From contig CALFDA010000047.1 of NCBI GenBank assembly GCA_937950605.1, positions 1 through 9,917 of the forward strand: a stretch of 9,917 nucleotides of DNA, read 5' to 3'. Position numbers and translations under genes: made by a program. The notes below the pieces were generated by a model, which was given only the letters and a program-made list of their open reading frames with translations, ran no database searches and had not been told where the DNA came from. How positions within the stretch are numbered: position 1 is the stretch's first letter; each line of letters begins with the position of its first letter. The DNA is from an uncultured PS1 clade bacterium (lineage in GTDB: Bacteria > Pseudomonadota > Gammaproteobacteria > PS1 > Pseudothioglobaceae). Positions 1-5,994 of this stretch are shown here, piece by piece.

Positions 1-1350
1 GGCGTTTATTTTGTAGATAAAAATACAGAATTTACCCAGCTTGATGATGGCTCACAACTTGTTCATTATTATGGCGATGAGGCTATCTTAGAATCAATTG
101 CTAATAGTCAATCTGTTGTGTTTGCTGAGTCTTTTGCTAGACTTATAGTTGTCGGTACTTTTAATCCTGCTTTGGCTTCACTGGGTTTTTTAAGTGTCGG
201 CGGTGGCGTTGCTGGTGATAGTAATTCTATCAATCCTACTCCAGCAGAGAATCAAACTACCGCACCAGAACAAAATGAACCAGAAATTAATGATATTGAT
301 AGCATAGACGGCGCAGCTGTAACAGGCACTGTGGCTCAAGATAGGTTTATTATCCATGATGAGCATAATGTTACTATTGATAATTTTGGGACTAATGATA
401 TATTAGATTTAAGTAATGTTTCGTCTTACACAGCACAAATTAGGTTTGATGGTTCAAAAGTAATTATGACTATATCCTCTAATACAAATAACTCTACTAC
501 TATTACAGTAGGTGGGCAAGGGTTAGCACGCTCAGTAGGTTATTTTTCTAATAAATTATTCCCGCAGATTTCTACATATGCTCAAGATTTACTAAATATT
601 CAAGCATTTATATGGGGTTATATAGGTATAAACGGTGCTTCTATTGTGACAGTAGGTGACTCTGATACTAGCGATTCCATTAAAGCTGGTTATGAAATAT
701 CACAATTAATGAATAATGATAAGTCAAAAACAATATATGAAATAGCAACTGAGATTACAAGTAACGAAACTACTCTTAGAAACACTCTAGGAAACACATT
801 ATATGACAATCTTGTAAATGATATAAATGCTTTGAAAGATGACCTTGCCAATGTTGGTTATGACACATCAACATTAACATTTGAAAACTTAGAAACAACT
901 ATTAACTCTGCAAACATTGACTATTATCAAAACCTATCAGAGTTACAATATTTAAATATTATCAAAAGTAATTCTCCTCGTGTGTATTTTAACACTGTTG
1001 GTAATGATACTACGTGGACAACCACTTCAGGTGAAACAGACAGGTTTGTATATTATGGCGACTATGATAATTATGGTAATGACTATATAGGTGATTTTGA
1101 GTTTGGTGCAGATGGTGATGTTATAGACTTAAGTCGTCTTAATATCGATAAAAGTACATTAATCGCAAGTTATGATAATGCCAATAATTCTGAGATTATC
1201 ATAGAACGTGATATTGACGGTGACGGCACAAATGATATTGATATTGTTGCTTCTACGGTCGATAATAGTACATTACCGCCTGATATAGCTACTATGTCTT
1301 CGTTGCAAATTATAGACTTTTTAGAGACTAATGGTAATTTGGTATTGTAG
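1..1350 (+). CDS. Large secreted/surface protein with RTX-like modules, C-terminal part (5' truncated by window)
   Basis: The frame is open from the first base, so the gene begins upstream; 449 residues are visible. The GTG at 118 is internal, not a start. About residues 45-70 are a hydrophobic and glycine-rich stretch (LIVVGTFNPALASLGF, then GGG), followed by a Pro/Glu/Asn linker. Two similar modules follow: about 110-170 (key part DNFGTNDILDLSNV) and about 345-425 (key part DFEFGADGDVIDLSRL). The second contains a calcium-binding-like DIDGDGTND at 404-412. A Ser/Thr/Asn-rich, largely helical segment lies between them. The 'D-F-x(n)-D-x-IDLS' pattern near the C-terminus, the acidic composition and the lack of cysteine are typical of substrates of type I secretion, including RTX toxins and adhesins. 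I infer export and a surface or host-interaction role; the exact function is not recognisable. No type I transporter genes are in the window. Confidence 0.75.
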   Translation, partial: GVYFVDKNTEFTQLDDGSQLVHYYGDEAILESIANSQSVVFAESFARLIVVGTFNPALASLGFLSVGGGVAGDSNSINPTPAENQTTAPEQNEPEINDIDSIDGAAVTGTVAQDRFIIHDEHNVTIDNFGTNDILDLSNVSSYTAQIRFDGSKVIMTISSNTNNSTTITVGGQGLARSVGYFSNKLFPQISTYAQDLLNIQAFIWGYIGINGASIVTVGDSDTSDSIKAGYEISQLMNNDKSKTIYEIATEITSNETTLRNTLGNTLYDNLVNDINALKDDLANVGYDTSTLTFENLETTINSANIDYYQNLSELQYLNIIKSNSPRVYFNTVGNDTTWTTTSGETDRFVYYGDYDNYGNDYIGDFEFGADGDVIDLSRLNIDKSTLIASYDNANNSEIIIERDIDGDGTNDIDIVASTVDNSTLPPDIATMSSLQIIDFLETNGNLVL

Positions 1351-1434
1351 TTAGTCTATAGTGGTTTTGTTGTAATAATCTAGTTAGTCTATAGTGGTTT
1401 TTTGTAACAATCTAGTTAGTCTATAGTGGTTTTT
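1351..1434 (+). repeat. Tandem direct repeat, about 2.6 units of 32-33 bases
   Basis: Units begin at 1351 (33 bases), 1384 (32 bases) and 1416 (partial, about 19 bases). Each starts TTAGTCTATAGTGGTTTT, and the two complete ones end in TCTAG. The array begins immediately after the TAG stop of the upstream gene. The end of that gene (ATGGTAATTTGGTATTGTAG) loosely resembles the tail of a unit, so the array may have grown by duplication of the gene end. The AGTCTATA of each unit is the exact reverse complement of TATAGACT at 1311-1318 inside the gene, so the transcript 3' end could fold back on the repeats. Confidence 0.85.
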
Positions 1435-1481
1435 ACTTGTTCAAGTGCGTTTTGTATGTAGATATATTAAACGCTTGTTAG

Positions 1482-1559
1482 TGATGATTGGATAGACTTA
1501 GCAATAGCGCTTAATTTTTTATTTATTTGTCTTTTACTGCTCTATCCATCGACTCATCA
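1482..1559. repeat. Imperfect interrupted inverted repeat in the 1351-1648 gap
   Basis: TGATGA (1482-1487) pairs with TCATCA (1554-1559), TGGATAG (1489-1495) with CTATCCA (1542-1548), and AGCA (1500-1503) with TGCT (1538-1541). Small bulges separate the segments, and the AT-rich loop contains AGCGCT. A cis-acting RNA hairpin (terminator or 5' leader) or a decayed mobile-element end would both fit. No tRNA or known riboswitch core was recognised. The rest of this roughly 300-base gap holds the tandem repeat and a possible promoter; I see no gene in it. Confidence 0.45.
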
Positions 1560-1609
1560 TAACTTTAAACTATCGGAAATTGAATAAACATGGTTCCGTT
1601 GTTTGTAGA

Positions 1610-1615
1610 TATAAT
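1610..1615 (+). promoter_or_regulatory. Possible -10 element for the oxidoreductase-hinT operon
   Basis: A perfect TATAAT hexamer lies 33 bases upstream of the ATG at 1649. No good -35 box is seen at 16-18 bases spacing, and there is no TGn extension. In an AT-rich genome this could be chance. If real, the leader would be about 27 bases long. Confidence 0.35.
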
Positions 1616-1648
1616 CATCAGAATATTGAAGATTTTTGAAACAACATC

Positions 1649-2779
1649 ATGAAAAAAATTACAATTATCGGTTCGGGGTTTGCAGGGTTAAGCACCGCTA
1701 AAACTTTACGCAAGAAAAACAAAACGCTACAAATTACACTGATTTCGCCAAAAGCAGAATTAGTATATATGCCGAGTTTGATTTGGGTGCCTTCGGGCAT
1801 GGTAGACAAAAAAGACATTATTATTCCACTAGATAATTTTTTTAAAAGGCTTAATATCCGCCATATTGCAGGTGAAGTGCTGGGTTTAGAAGATGATGGC
1901 AGAACAGTTTTGTTGCAAGACAAAAACAAAATTGAAAACGATGCTTTAATTATTGCCTCGGGCGCACGTTTTATCAAAAAATTGCCCGGCATTGAAAACG
2001 TTATTACCCCTTGCGAAGGGTTTAGTGCAGCCGAGCAAATACGCGATAAAATAAAAATGATGAATGGTGGTAATATTGCGATTGGTTTTGCTAGCAATCC
2101 AAAAGAACCAAGTGCTATGCGTGGTGGTCCAATGTTTGAATTTTTGTTTGGTTTGGATACGCAACTACGCCAAGAAAGCAGACGTGATAAATTTAATCTC
2201 ACCTTTTTCACCCCTGCTAAAAAACCCGGTGCAAGATTAGGGGAAAAAGCGGTTAAAGGCTTATTATCAGAGATGAAAAAACGCTCTATCAACACTCATT
2301 TAGGCTTTAAGATAAAAAGGTTTGAAGCCGATAAAGTAGTTACCGAAGGGGGAGAGTTTGCCGCAGACTTAATTCTATTTATGCCGGGCATATCAGGCAA
2401 TCAGTGGTTTAACAATACCAAACTTATGCGCAGTGAAGGCGGTTTATTAAAAGCAGATAAATTTTGTCAGGTTGAGGGCGCAAACAAAATTTTTGTTGCT
2501 GGGGATTCTGGCTCTTTTCCGGGTCCAGATTGGATGCCAAAACAAGCACATATGGCGGATTTACAAGCCAAAGCCGCTGCCAAAAATGCACTTGATGTTT
2601 TAAACAACAAACCACCAAGACGTACTTTTAAGATCGAATTGATGTGTATTGTTGATTCAAATAATAAAGGTATTTATATCTCACGCACCACAAAACGCGG
2701 ATTGATGTTACCTAGTTGTCGCCTGATGCACATCGCAAAACGCTTATTTGGTTGGTGGTATTTGCGTCAATATCGATAG
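1649..2779 (+). CDS. FAD-dependent pyridine nucleotide-disulfide-type oxidoreductase, sulfide:quinone reductase-like
   Basis: 376 residues. The N-terminal dinucleotide-binding motif GSGFAG (8-13) begins right after the start, which supports ATG 1649. Further flavoprotein features are the ASG motif (103-105) and the second FAD-contact motif IFVAGDSG (281-288). The C-terminal end is basic with an aromatic WWYL stretch (369-372), as in peripheral membrane quinone reductases. Length and layout fit the sulfide:quinone reductase/flavocytochrome c sulfide dehydrogenase superfamily. Cysteines are only at 122, 273, 333 and 357. The middle region that normally carries a catalytic Cys (around 155-170, RGGPMFEFLFG) has none, so classical sulfide oxidation through a Cys pair is uncertain. 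It is probably a divergent SQR-like or NADH:quinone oxidoreductase-like enzyme at the inner face of the membrane. The leader has only a weak ribosome binding site. The gene ends 9 bases before the HIT gene, so the two are probably cotranscribed. Confidence 0.8.
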   Translation: MKKITIIGSGFAGLSTAKTLRKKNKTLQITLISPKAELVYMPSLIWVPSGMVDKKDIIIPLDNFFKRLNIRHIAGEVLGLEDDGRTVLLQDKNKIENDALIIASGARFIKKLPGIENVITPCEGFSAAEQIRDKIKMMNGGNIAIGFASNPKEPSAMRGGPMFEFLFGLDTQLRQESRRDKFNLTFFTPAKKPGARLGEKAVKGLLSEMKKRSINTHLGFKIKRFEADKVVTEGGEFAADLILFMPGISGNQWFNNTKLMRSEGGLLKADKFCQVEGANKIFVAGDSGSFPGPDWMPKQAHMADLQAKAAAKNALDVLNNKPPRRTFKIELMCIVDSNNKGIYISRTTKRGLMLPSCRLMHIAKRLFGWWYLRQYR

Positions 2780-2783
2780 GAGG
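2778..2783 (+). promoter_or_regulatory. Strong ribosome binding site of the HIT gene
   Basis: AGGAGG overlaps the TAG stop of the preceding gene (2777-2779) and sits 5 bases from the ATG at 2789. It is the only near-perfect Shine-Dalgarno sequence before a gene in this window. It fixes the start and suggests translational coupling. Confidence 0.85.
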
Positions 2784-2788
2784 AGTGT

Positions 2789-3127
2789 ATGTCAGATTGT
2801 TTATTTTGTAAAATTATCGCTGGTGAAATACCTTGTGAAAAAATTTATGAAGATGCAGATGTGTTTGCTTTTCATGACATTGACGCAAAAGCACCTTATC
2901 ATTTTTTAGTCATACCAAAAAAACATATTGCCACTTTAAACGATGCCCACGATGCTACTTTGCTGGGTAAGTTAATCCTAACTGCTAGTAAGATTGCCAA
3001 ACAATTGGGTTTTGCACAAGATGGTTATCGTGTGGCAATGAATTGTAATGAACGCGGTGGACAGACGGTTTATCATATTCATTTGCACTGCTTAGGGGGC
3101 AGAGATTTAAACTGGCCACCCGGATAA
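2789..3127 (+). CDS. hinT: HIT-family purine nucleoside phosphoramidase-like protein (HinT type)
   Basis: 112 residues, the usual length for bacterial HinT. The signature histidine triad HIHLH is at 96-100, followed by CLGGRDLNWPPG, which closely matches the conserved C-terminus of this branch. The N-terminal CLFCKIIAGEIP (4-15) with Cys4 and Cys7 and a central PKKH (43-46) are also family features; Cys4, Cys7, His46 and His98 could bind zinc. HinT proteins hydrolyse nucleoside phosphoramidates and acyl-adenylates in the cytosol, with the middle histidine of the triad as nucleophile. The gene follows the flavoprotein gene by 9 bases behind a strong ribosome binding site. The functional link between the two is unknown. 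Confidence 0.93.
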   Translation: MSDCLFCKIIAGEIPCEKIYEDADVFAFHDIDAKAPYHFLVIPKKHIATLNDAHDATLLGKLILTASKIAKQLGFAQDGYRVAMNCNERGGQTVYHIHLHCLGGRDLNWPPG

Positions 3128-3151
3128 TTTTTAACAGGATTATGCTTTTTT

Positions 3152-3193
3152 AACTCGGTAAATTGACAAAATAAAACCGCACCCCTTCAATAC
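3152..3193. repeat. Dispersed intergenic repeat, copy A (shorter)
   Basis: It begins AACTCGGTAAAT (3152-3163) and ends TCAATAC (3187-3193), with ACCG and a CAC-rich part between. The same elements in the same order occur at 7188-7230, with small indels. It lies in the 206-base gap between two converging genes (hinT, and the HNH frame on the minus strand). The gap also contains the 10-base direct repeat TAAAACCGCA (about 3172 and 3213). No clear terminator was seen. Confidence 0.55.
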
Positions 3194-3333
3194 TGAGGTT
3201 TGCTTTTCTCTAAAACCGCATAACGAACTTTTTATTTTATTTAACTCTGCTTGGGTAAGTTTTTTGTTCTACTGCGTTTGATTTTAGTAAGGATTTTGCC
3301 ACTTTATTTGGTTTTTTTGTTTATTTGCAGACA

Positions 3334-3762
3334 TCAGTCTTTGATATTTAAAGTTCCTTTAATCCACCTAATGGCTCTTTTTAGTATCGTTGTATCATCT
3401 CTTAATTGCCCCATTCCTGTATTACAAGCTAAACATACATATCCTCTAATTTCTCCAGTTGAGTGGTTGTGATCTAATGCTATTGATGTATTATTTAATA
3501 CGGGCTTTGTTCTGTTGCATACTGGACAATGAAAATCCTGCCCTATATTAGGTTTGGGGTAATTTTTTAAATATTCTTTTTTTAGTTTTTGAGGAATAGG
3601 TTTTTTCCATTTTCTGCATTCCTTACATTCTCCTCTTCTAACGATTCTATCTCCTGCCTGAATTTGGTTAATGTCAAATGCTCTTTTATCTTTGAGAATT
3701 TCACAATTAGTGCAACGTTTTTGATACTCTGGCTCTAACTCTTTACCTTTGTCGAACCCATT
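3334..3762 (-). CDS. Endonuclease VII-like HNH nuclease frame without a start codon
   Basis: Reading the minus strand from just after an in-frame TGA (3763-3765) to TGA at 3334-3336 gives 142 residues. The last 137 or so look like a complete small nuclease. An N-terminal zinc-type pair CTNC (17-20) and CKEC (46-49) comes first. Then a CPVC knuckle (79-82), the catalytic core LDHNHSTGEIRGYVC (96-110), CLAC (110-113) and a helical tail LKRAIRWIK follow. The DHNH...G.IRG..C..CN pattern is that of recombination endonuclease VII-type HNH enzymes, common in phages and restriction-like modules. No ATG, GTG or TTG precedes the zinc motifs, so normal initiation is not possible as read. The frame is -1 relative to the upstream methyltransferase and overlaps its last 26 bases or so. 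Expression as a frameshift fusion, a mutation that broke a fusion, or a sequencing indel could explain this. Arginine is AGA/AGG in 10 of 11 cases, as in the methyltransferase. Confidence 0.75.
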   Translation of the reverse strand, partial: NGFDKGKELEPEYQKRCTNCEILKDKRAFDINQIQAGDRIVRRGECKECRKWKKPIPQKLKKEYLKNYPKPNIGQDFHCPVCNRTKPVLNNTSIALDHNHSTGEIRGYVCLACNTGMGQLRDDTTILKRAIRWIKGTLNIKD

Positions 3763-4541
3763 TCAATACCACTTAATCTCTTCACAGAATATCTAACATA
3801 ATCTGGATTTATTTCACTACCAATGTAATTCCTGTTGTTTGTTTTACACATTTTTGCAGTAGTTCCAGACCCCATAAACGGGTCATATACTAAATCACCT
3901 TCTTTACTCCATGAAATCAAATGGTCTTTTACAAGTTTTTCAGGGTAAATTGCGGGATGCTTGAAGGCTATTTCATCTTTTGTGCTGTGTCCACGACCAA
4001 CATTATATTCCCACACATTAGTTCTTCTTCCAAATTTAGCATAACCACCTCTGCTATGGTTAAAAAGATCTCCATTATGTAACCTCTTGGTTCCTCTATC
4101 CCCTTTTCTGCTATCTTTATTTTCCCTGTCGTATATAAGGTTTATTGTTTTAGGTCTTCCTTTGCTAAAAACAAACATATATTCAAAAGTCTGCCAATAA
4201 CTTTGGTTATTGCCACAAGCACCTCTAGGTTTTTTTAAATAAATCATAGTATCAAACAAATTAAATCCAACTTTTTTAAAGTAGAGAGCGTGCTTAAAAG
4301 ATGTGCCGCTTTCGTTCCAATTTTTGGTTTGGTCTCCTATTACCCATACCACAACTCCGCCATCTTTTGTAACCCTGTATAGACTTTCACAAACTTTCTT
4401 AAACTTGAATAAATTATTACCTTTATAACTTCTCATATCATCATAAGGTGGAGATGTGATTGTCATATCGATAAATTCATTTTGCATAGATTCCATGGTT
4501 TTTATACAGTCTTCGTTGTAAATTTTGTTAATATTTATCAT
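3735..4541 (-). CDS. DNA methyltransferase, beta-class N4-cytosine/N6-adenine type (SPPY)
   Basis: 268 residues. Catalytic motif IV is TSPPY (29-33) and the SAM-binding motif I is DPFMGSGTT (220-228), followed by NYIGSEINPDYV (238-249). The order IV-then-I is that of beta-class amino-methyltransferases. The S in SPPY leans to N4-cytosine, but N6-adenine enzymes with SPPY exist, so the base is not settled. A central charged stretch (140-190) probably holds target recognition. The ATG at 4541 has AAAGGG about 10 bases upstream. The gene is on the opposite strand from its neighbours and directly precedes the HNH frame, so the pair may be a restriction-modification-like or phage-derived module. 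Arginine codons are AGA/AGG in 14 of 15 cases, against 3 of 12 in the adjacent phoH, a sign of horizontal acquisition. Confidence 0.9.
   Translation of the reverse strand: MININKIYNEDCIKTMESMQNEFIDMTITSPPYDDMRSYKGNNLFKFKKVCESLYRVTKDGGVVVWVIGDQTKNWNESGTSFKHALYFKKVGFNLFDTMIYLKKPRGACGNNQSYWQTFEYMFVFSKGRPKTINLIYDRENKDSRKGDRGTKRLHNGDLFNHSRGGYAKFGRRTNVWEYNVGRGHSTKDEIAFKHPAIYPEKLVKDHLISWSKEGDLVYDPFMGSGTTAKMCKTNNRNYIGSEINPDYVRYSVKRLSGIEMGSTKVKS
3741..3750 (-). other. Candidate -1 frameshift site joining methyltransferase and HNH frames
   Basis: On the minus strand, two A_AAG tetramers lie at 3750-3747 and 3744-3741. Both fall inside the window where the two frames overlap and just before the methyltransferase TAG (3737-3735). 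A_AAG is a minimal slippery sequence on which tRNA-Lys can slip back by one base. Either slip would carry ribosomes from ...GSTK or ...TKVK into KELEPEY of the nuclease. No canonical X_XXY_YYZ heptamer is present, and I cannot judge a downstream structure by eye, so this is a possibility only. Confidence 0.3.
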
Positions 4542-4559
4542 CTAGCCAACCCTTTAATA

Positions 4560-4565
4560 AGTATA
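4560..4565 (-). promoter_or_regulatory. Possible -10 element for the methyltransferase gene
   Basis: TATACT on the minus strand lies about 18 bases upstream of the ATG. The corresponding -35 position (GTAGAA) is poor. A short leader would still include the AAAGGG ribosome binding site. Confidence 0.25.
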
Positions 4566-4596
4566 ACCTCTTTTTGGATCCATTCTACTATCGCAT

Positions 4597-4804
4597 TAAG
4601 CGGGTAATTTCCTAAAATTTATTTGGATTTTTGGACTGGAAAGTTAAACAATTAGATGGTTTTTGGTTCATAAATCCACACATAACGTTTTACAAAAAAT
4701 ATCTAATAATTTATGCAAATTTCTTGAATTTGTTGTATCTATAATCAGACAAAATCAACACCCAAACCCATAAATCCCTCGACAATGTTAAAATTACCCA
4801 CTTA
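4597..4804. repeat. Inverted repeat pair in the gap between the methyltransferase and phoH
   Basis: TAAGCGGGTAATTT (4597-4610) and AAATTACCCACTTA (4791-4804) are inverted copies with one mismatch in 14 bases, 180 bases apart. They lie in the 343-base gap between divergent genes (4542-4884), which otherwise contains only AT-rich sequence. The word CATAAATCC occurs twice (about 4671 and 4769). I find no gene in the gap; it must hold the promoters for both genes. The pair may be a palindromic regulatory site, or ends of a small inserted element. Confidence 0.5.
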
Positions 4805-4884
4805 GGATAACAAAAAAATATTTAAGATTAAAAGTCCTATAAAGTTGTCTTAAACCCAAGTTTTTATTTATTTATTTTTGCTTT

Positions 4885-5832
4885 ATGAAATTAACGCTAG
4901 ATATTGATAATTCACAACAACTGTCTAATATTTGTGGACCATTTGATAAAAATTTGAATACAATTACCAAAAGTCTTGATGTGCAAATCAATAATAAAGG
5001 CGAGGATTTTACTATTGAGGGTGAAAATAAGCATATTGTCGCTAGGGTGTTGCAAGATTTATTGGCATTAAGCACCACTCAACATATTGATATTCATGAT
5101 GTTGAAATGGCAATTAGAGCGTGTTCACACGATGATTTACCTAGTGAGTGCATCAATATTAAAACCAAGCGCAAATTTATACACGTTAGAAGTAAAAACC
5201 AACAAAAGTATGTTTTAGATATTAAGAAAAAAGACTGCACTTTTGGCGTGGGTCCTGCGGGTACGGGAAAAACTTATCTTGCTGTGGCATGTGCTGTTGA
5301 GGCTTTGGAAAATTCTGATGTGCGTCGTATTATTTTGGTGCGTCCAGCGGTTGAGGCTGGAGAAAAACTAGGGTTTTTACCGGGCGATATGAGTGAGAAA
5401 GTTGACCCTTATCTGCGCCCTATTTATGATGCCTTGTATGAAATGTTAGGCTTTGGCAAAGTGGAAAAACTGCTGAGTAAAAATATTGTTGAAATAGCAC
5501 CTCTAGCATTTATGCGAGGTCGCACGCTAAATGAGGCATTTATTATTTTAGATGAAGCACAAAACACTACTATTTTACAAATGAAAATGTTTTTAACTCG
5601 CCTAGGTTTTGCCTCAAAAATGGTGATTACGGGCGATATTACCCAAATTGATTTGCTCAACCAACAACATTCTGGATTAATTCATGCTATTAAAGTCTTG
5701 GAAAATACAAATGGTGTGGCTTTTTGCCATTTTGGAACTAAAGATGTGGTACGTCATCATTTGGTCAAACACATTGTATCAGCATACGAAAAGTTTGATG
5801 CACAGATAAATACTGTTACAAAATTAAAATGA
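4885..5832 (+). CDS. phoH: PhoH-like ATPase
   Basis: 315 residues, a normal length for the PhoH/YbeZ family. The N-terminal domain (1-105) with NICGPFDKNL and the DFTIEG segment matches YbeZ-type proteins and supports the ATG at 4885. The P-loop is GPAGTGKT (123-130); LVRPAVEAGEKLGFLPGD (151-168) is a family signature; Walker B is ILDEAQN (221-227); and TGDITQID (249-256) is the sensor motif. PhoH proteins are RNA-associated NTPases thought to work with the YbeY endoribonuclease in rRNA and RNA processing. In many gammaproteobacteria the gene lies between miaB and ybeY. Here ybeY does not follow, and miaB lies about 4 kb away on the other strand. There is no evident Shine-Dalgarno sequence before the start, only TTTA repeats. 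Confidence 0.95.
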   Translation: MKLTLDIDNSQQLSNICGPFDKNLNTITKSLDVQINNKGEDFTIEGENKHIVARVLQDLLALSTTQHIDIHDVEMAIRACSHDDLPSECINIKTKRKFIHVRSKNQQKYVLDIKKKDCTFGVGPAGTGKTYLAVACAVEALENSDVRRIILVRPAVEAGEKLGFLPGDMSEKVDPYLRPIYDALYEMLGFGKVEKLLSKNIVEIAPLAFMRGRTLNEAFIILDEAQNTTILQMKMFLTRLGFASKMVITGDITQIDLLNQQHSGLIHAIKVLENTNGVAFCHFGTKDVVRHHLVKHIVSAYEKFDAQINTVTKLK

Positions 5833-5895
5833 TTAAAAACAAAAATTATCTTGGTCTTGATACATGAAAACACTAGCGACAATGCTACATTCATA

Positions 5896-5914
5896 AGTAT
5901 TAACAAATAATACT
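5896..5914 (+). terminator. AT-rich hairpin downstream of phoH
   Basis: AGTATTA (5896-5902) and TAATACT (5908-5914) form a perfect 7-bp stem with loop ACAAA, about 60 bases after the phoH stop. It is followed by AGACTTAATTTTGC rather than an uninterrupted T run, and the stem has few G:C pairs. A weak terminator or processing site is possible. Confidence 0.3.
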
Positions 5915-5953
5915 AGACTTAATTTTGCTAATTATTTTATTTTGTAATGCTTT

Positions 5954-5959
5954 TATACT
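5954..5959 (+). promoter_or_regulatory. Possible -10 element for mnmA
   Basis: TATACT lies 35 bases upstream of the mnmA ATG. ATTATT at 17 bases further upstream is a poor -35. The 162-base spacer and the hairpin after phoH make a separate mnmA promoter plausible. Confidence 0.3.
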
Positions 5960-5994
5960 CTAAGGCAAATAAGCTAATTTTGATTTAAACAAAT

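Noticed and set aside
1482..1600. Hammerhead-ribozyme-like TGATGA ... GGAAA arrangement
   Set aside because: The CUGAUGA core is not matched and no GAAA follows the putative stem II, so the catalytic core is absent.
1618..2295. 225-residue minus-strand ORF
   Set aside because: It lies opposite the well-supported flavoprotein gene and shows no recognisable motif; it is an antisense shadow.
3251..3472. 73-residue plus-strand ORF with a hydrophobic start
   Set aside because: It overlaps the antisense of the HNH nuclease frame, whose zinc and DHNH motifs are convincing. The hydrophobicity comes from T-rich complement of Lys-rich codons.
3445..3480. Possible CRISPR or phage attachment site near the nuclease
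   Set aside because: No regularly spaced repeats and no tRNA gene or direct repeats flanking the module were seen.
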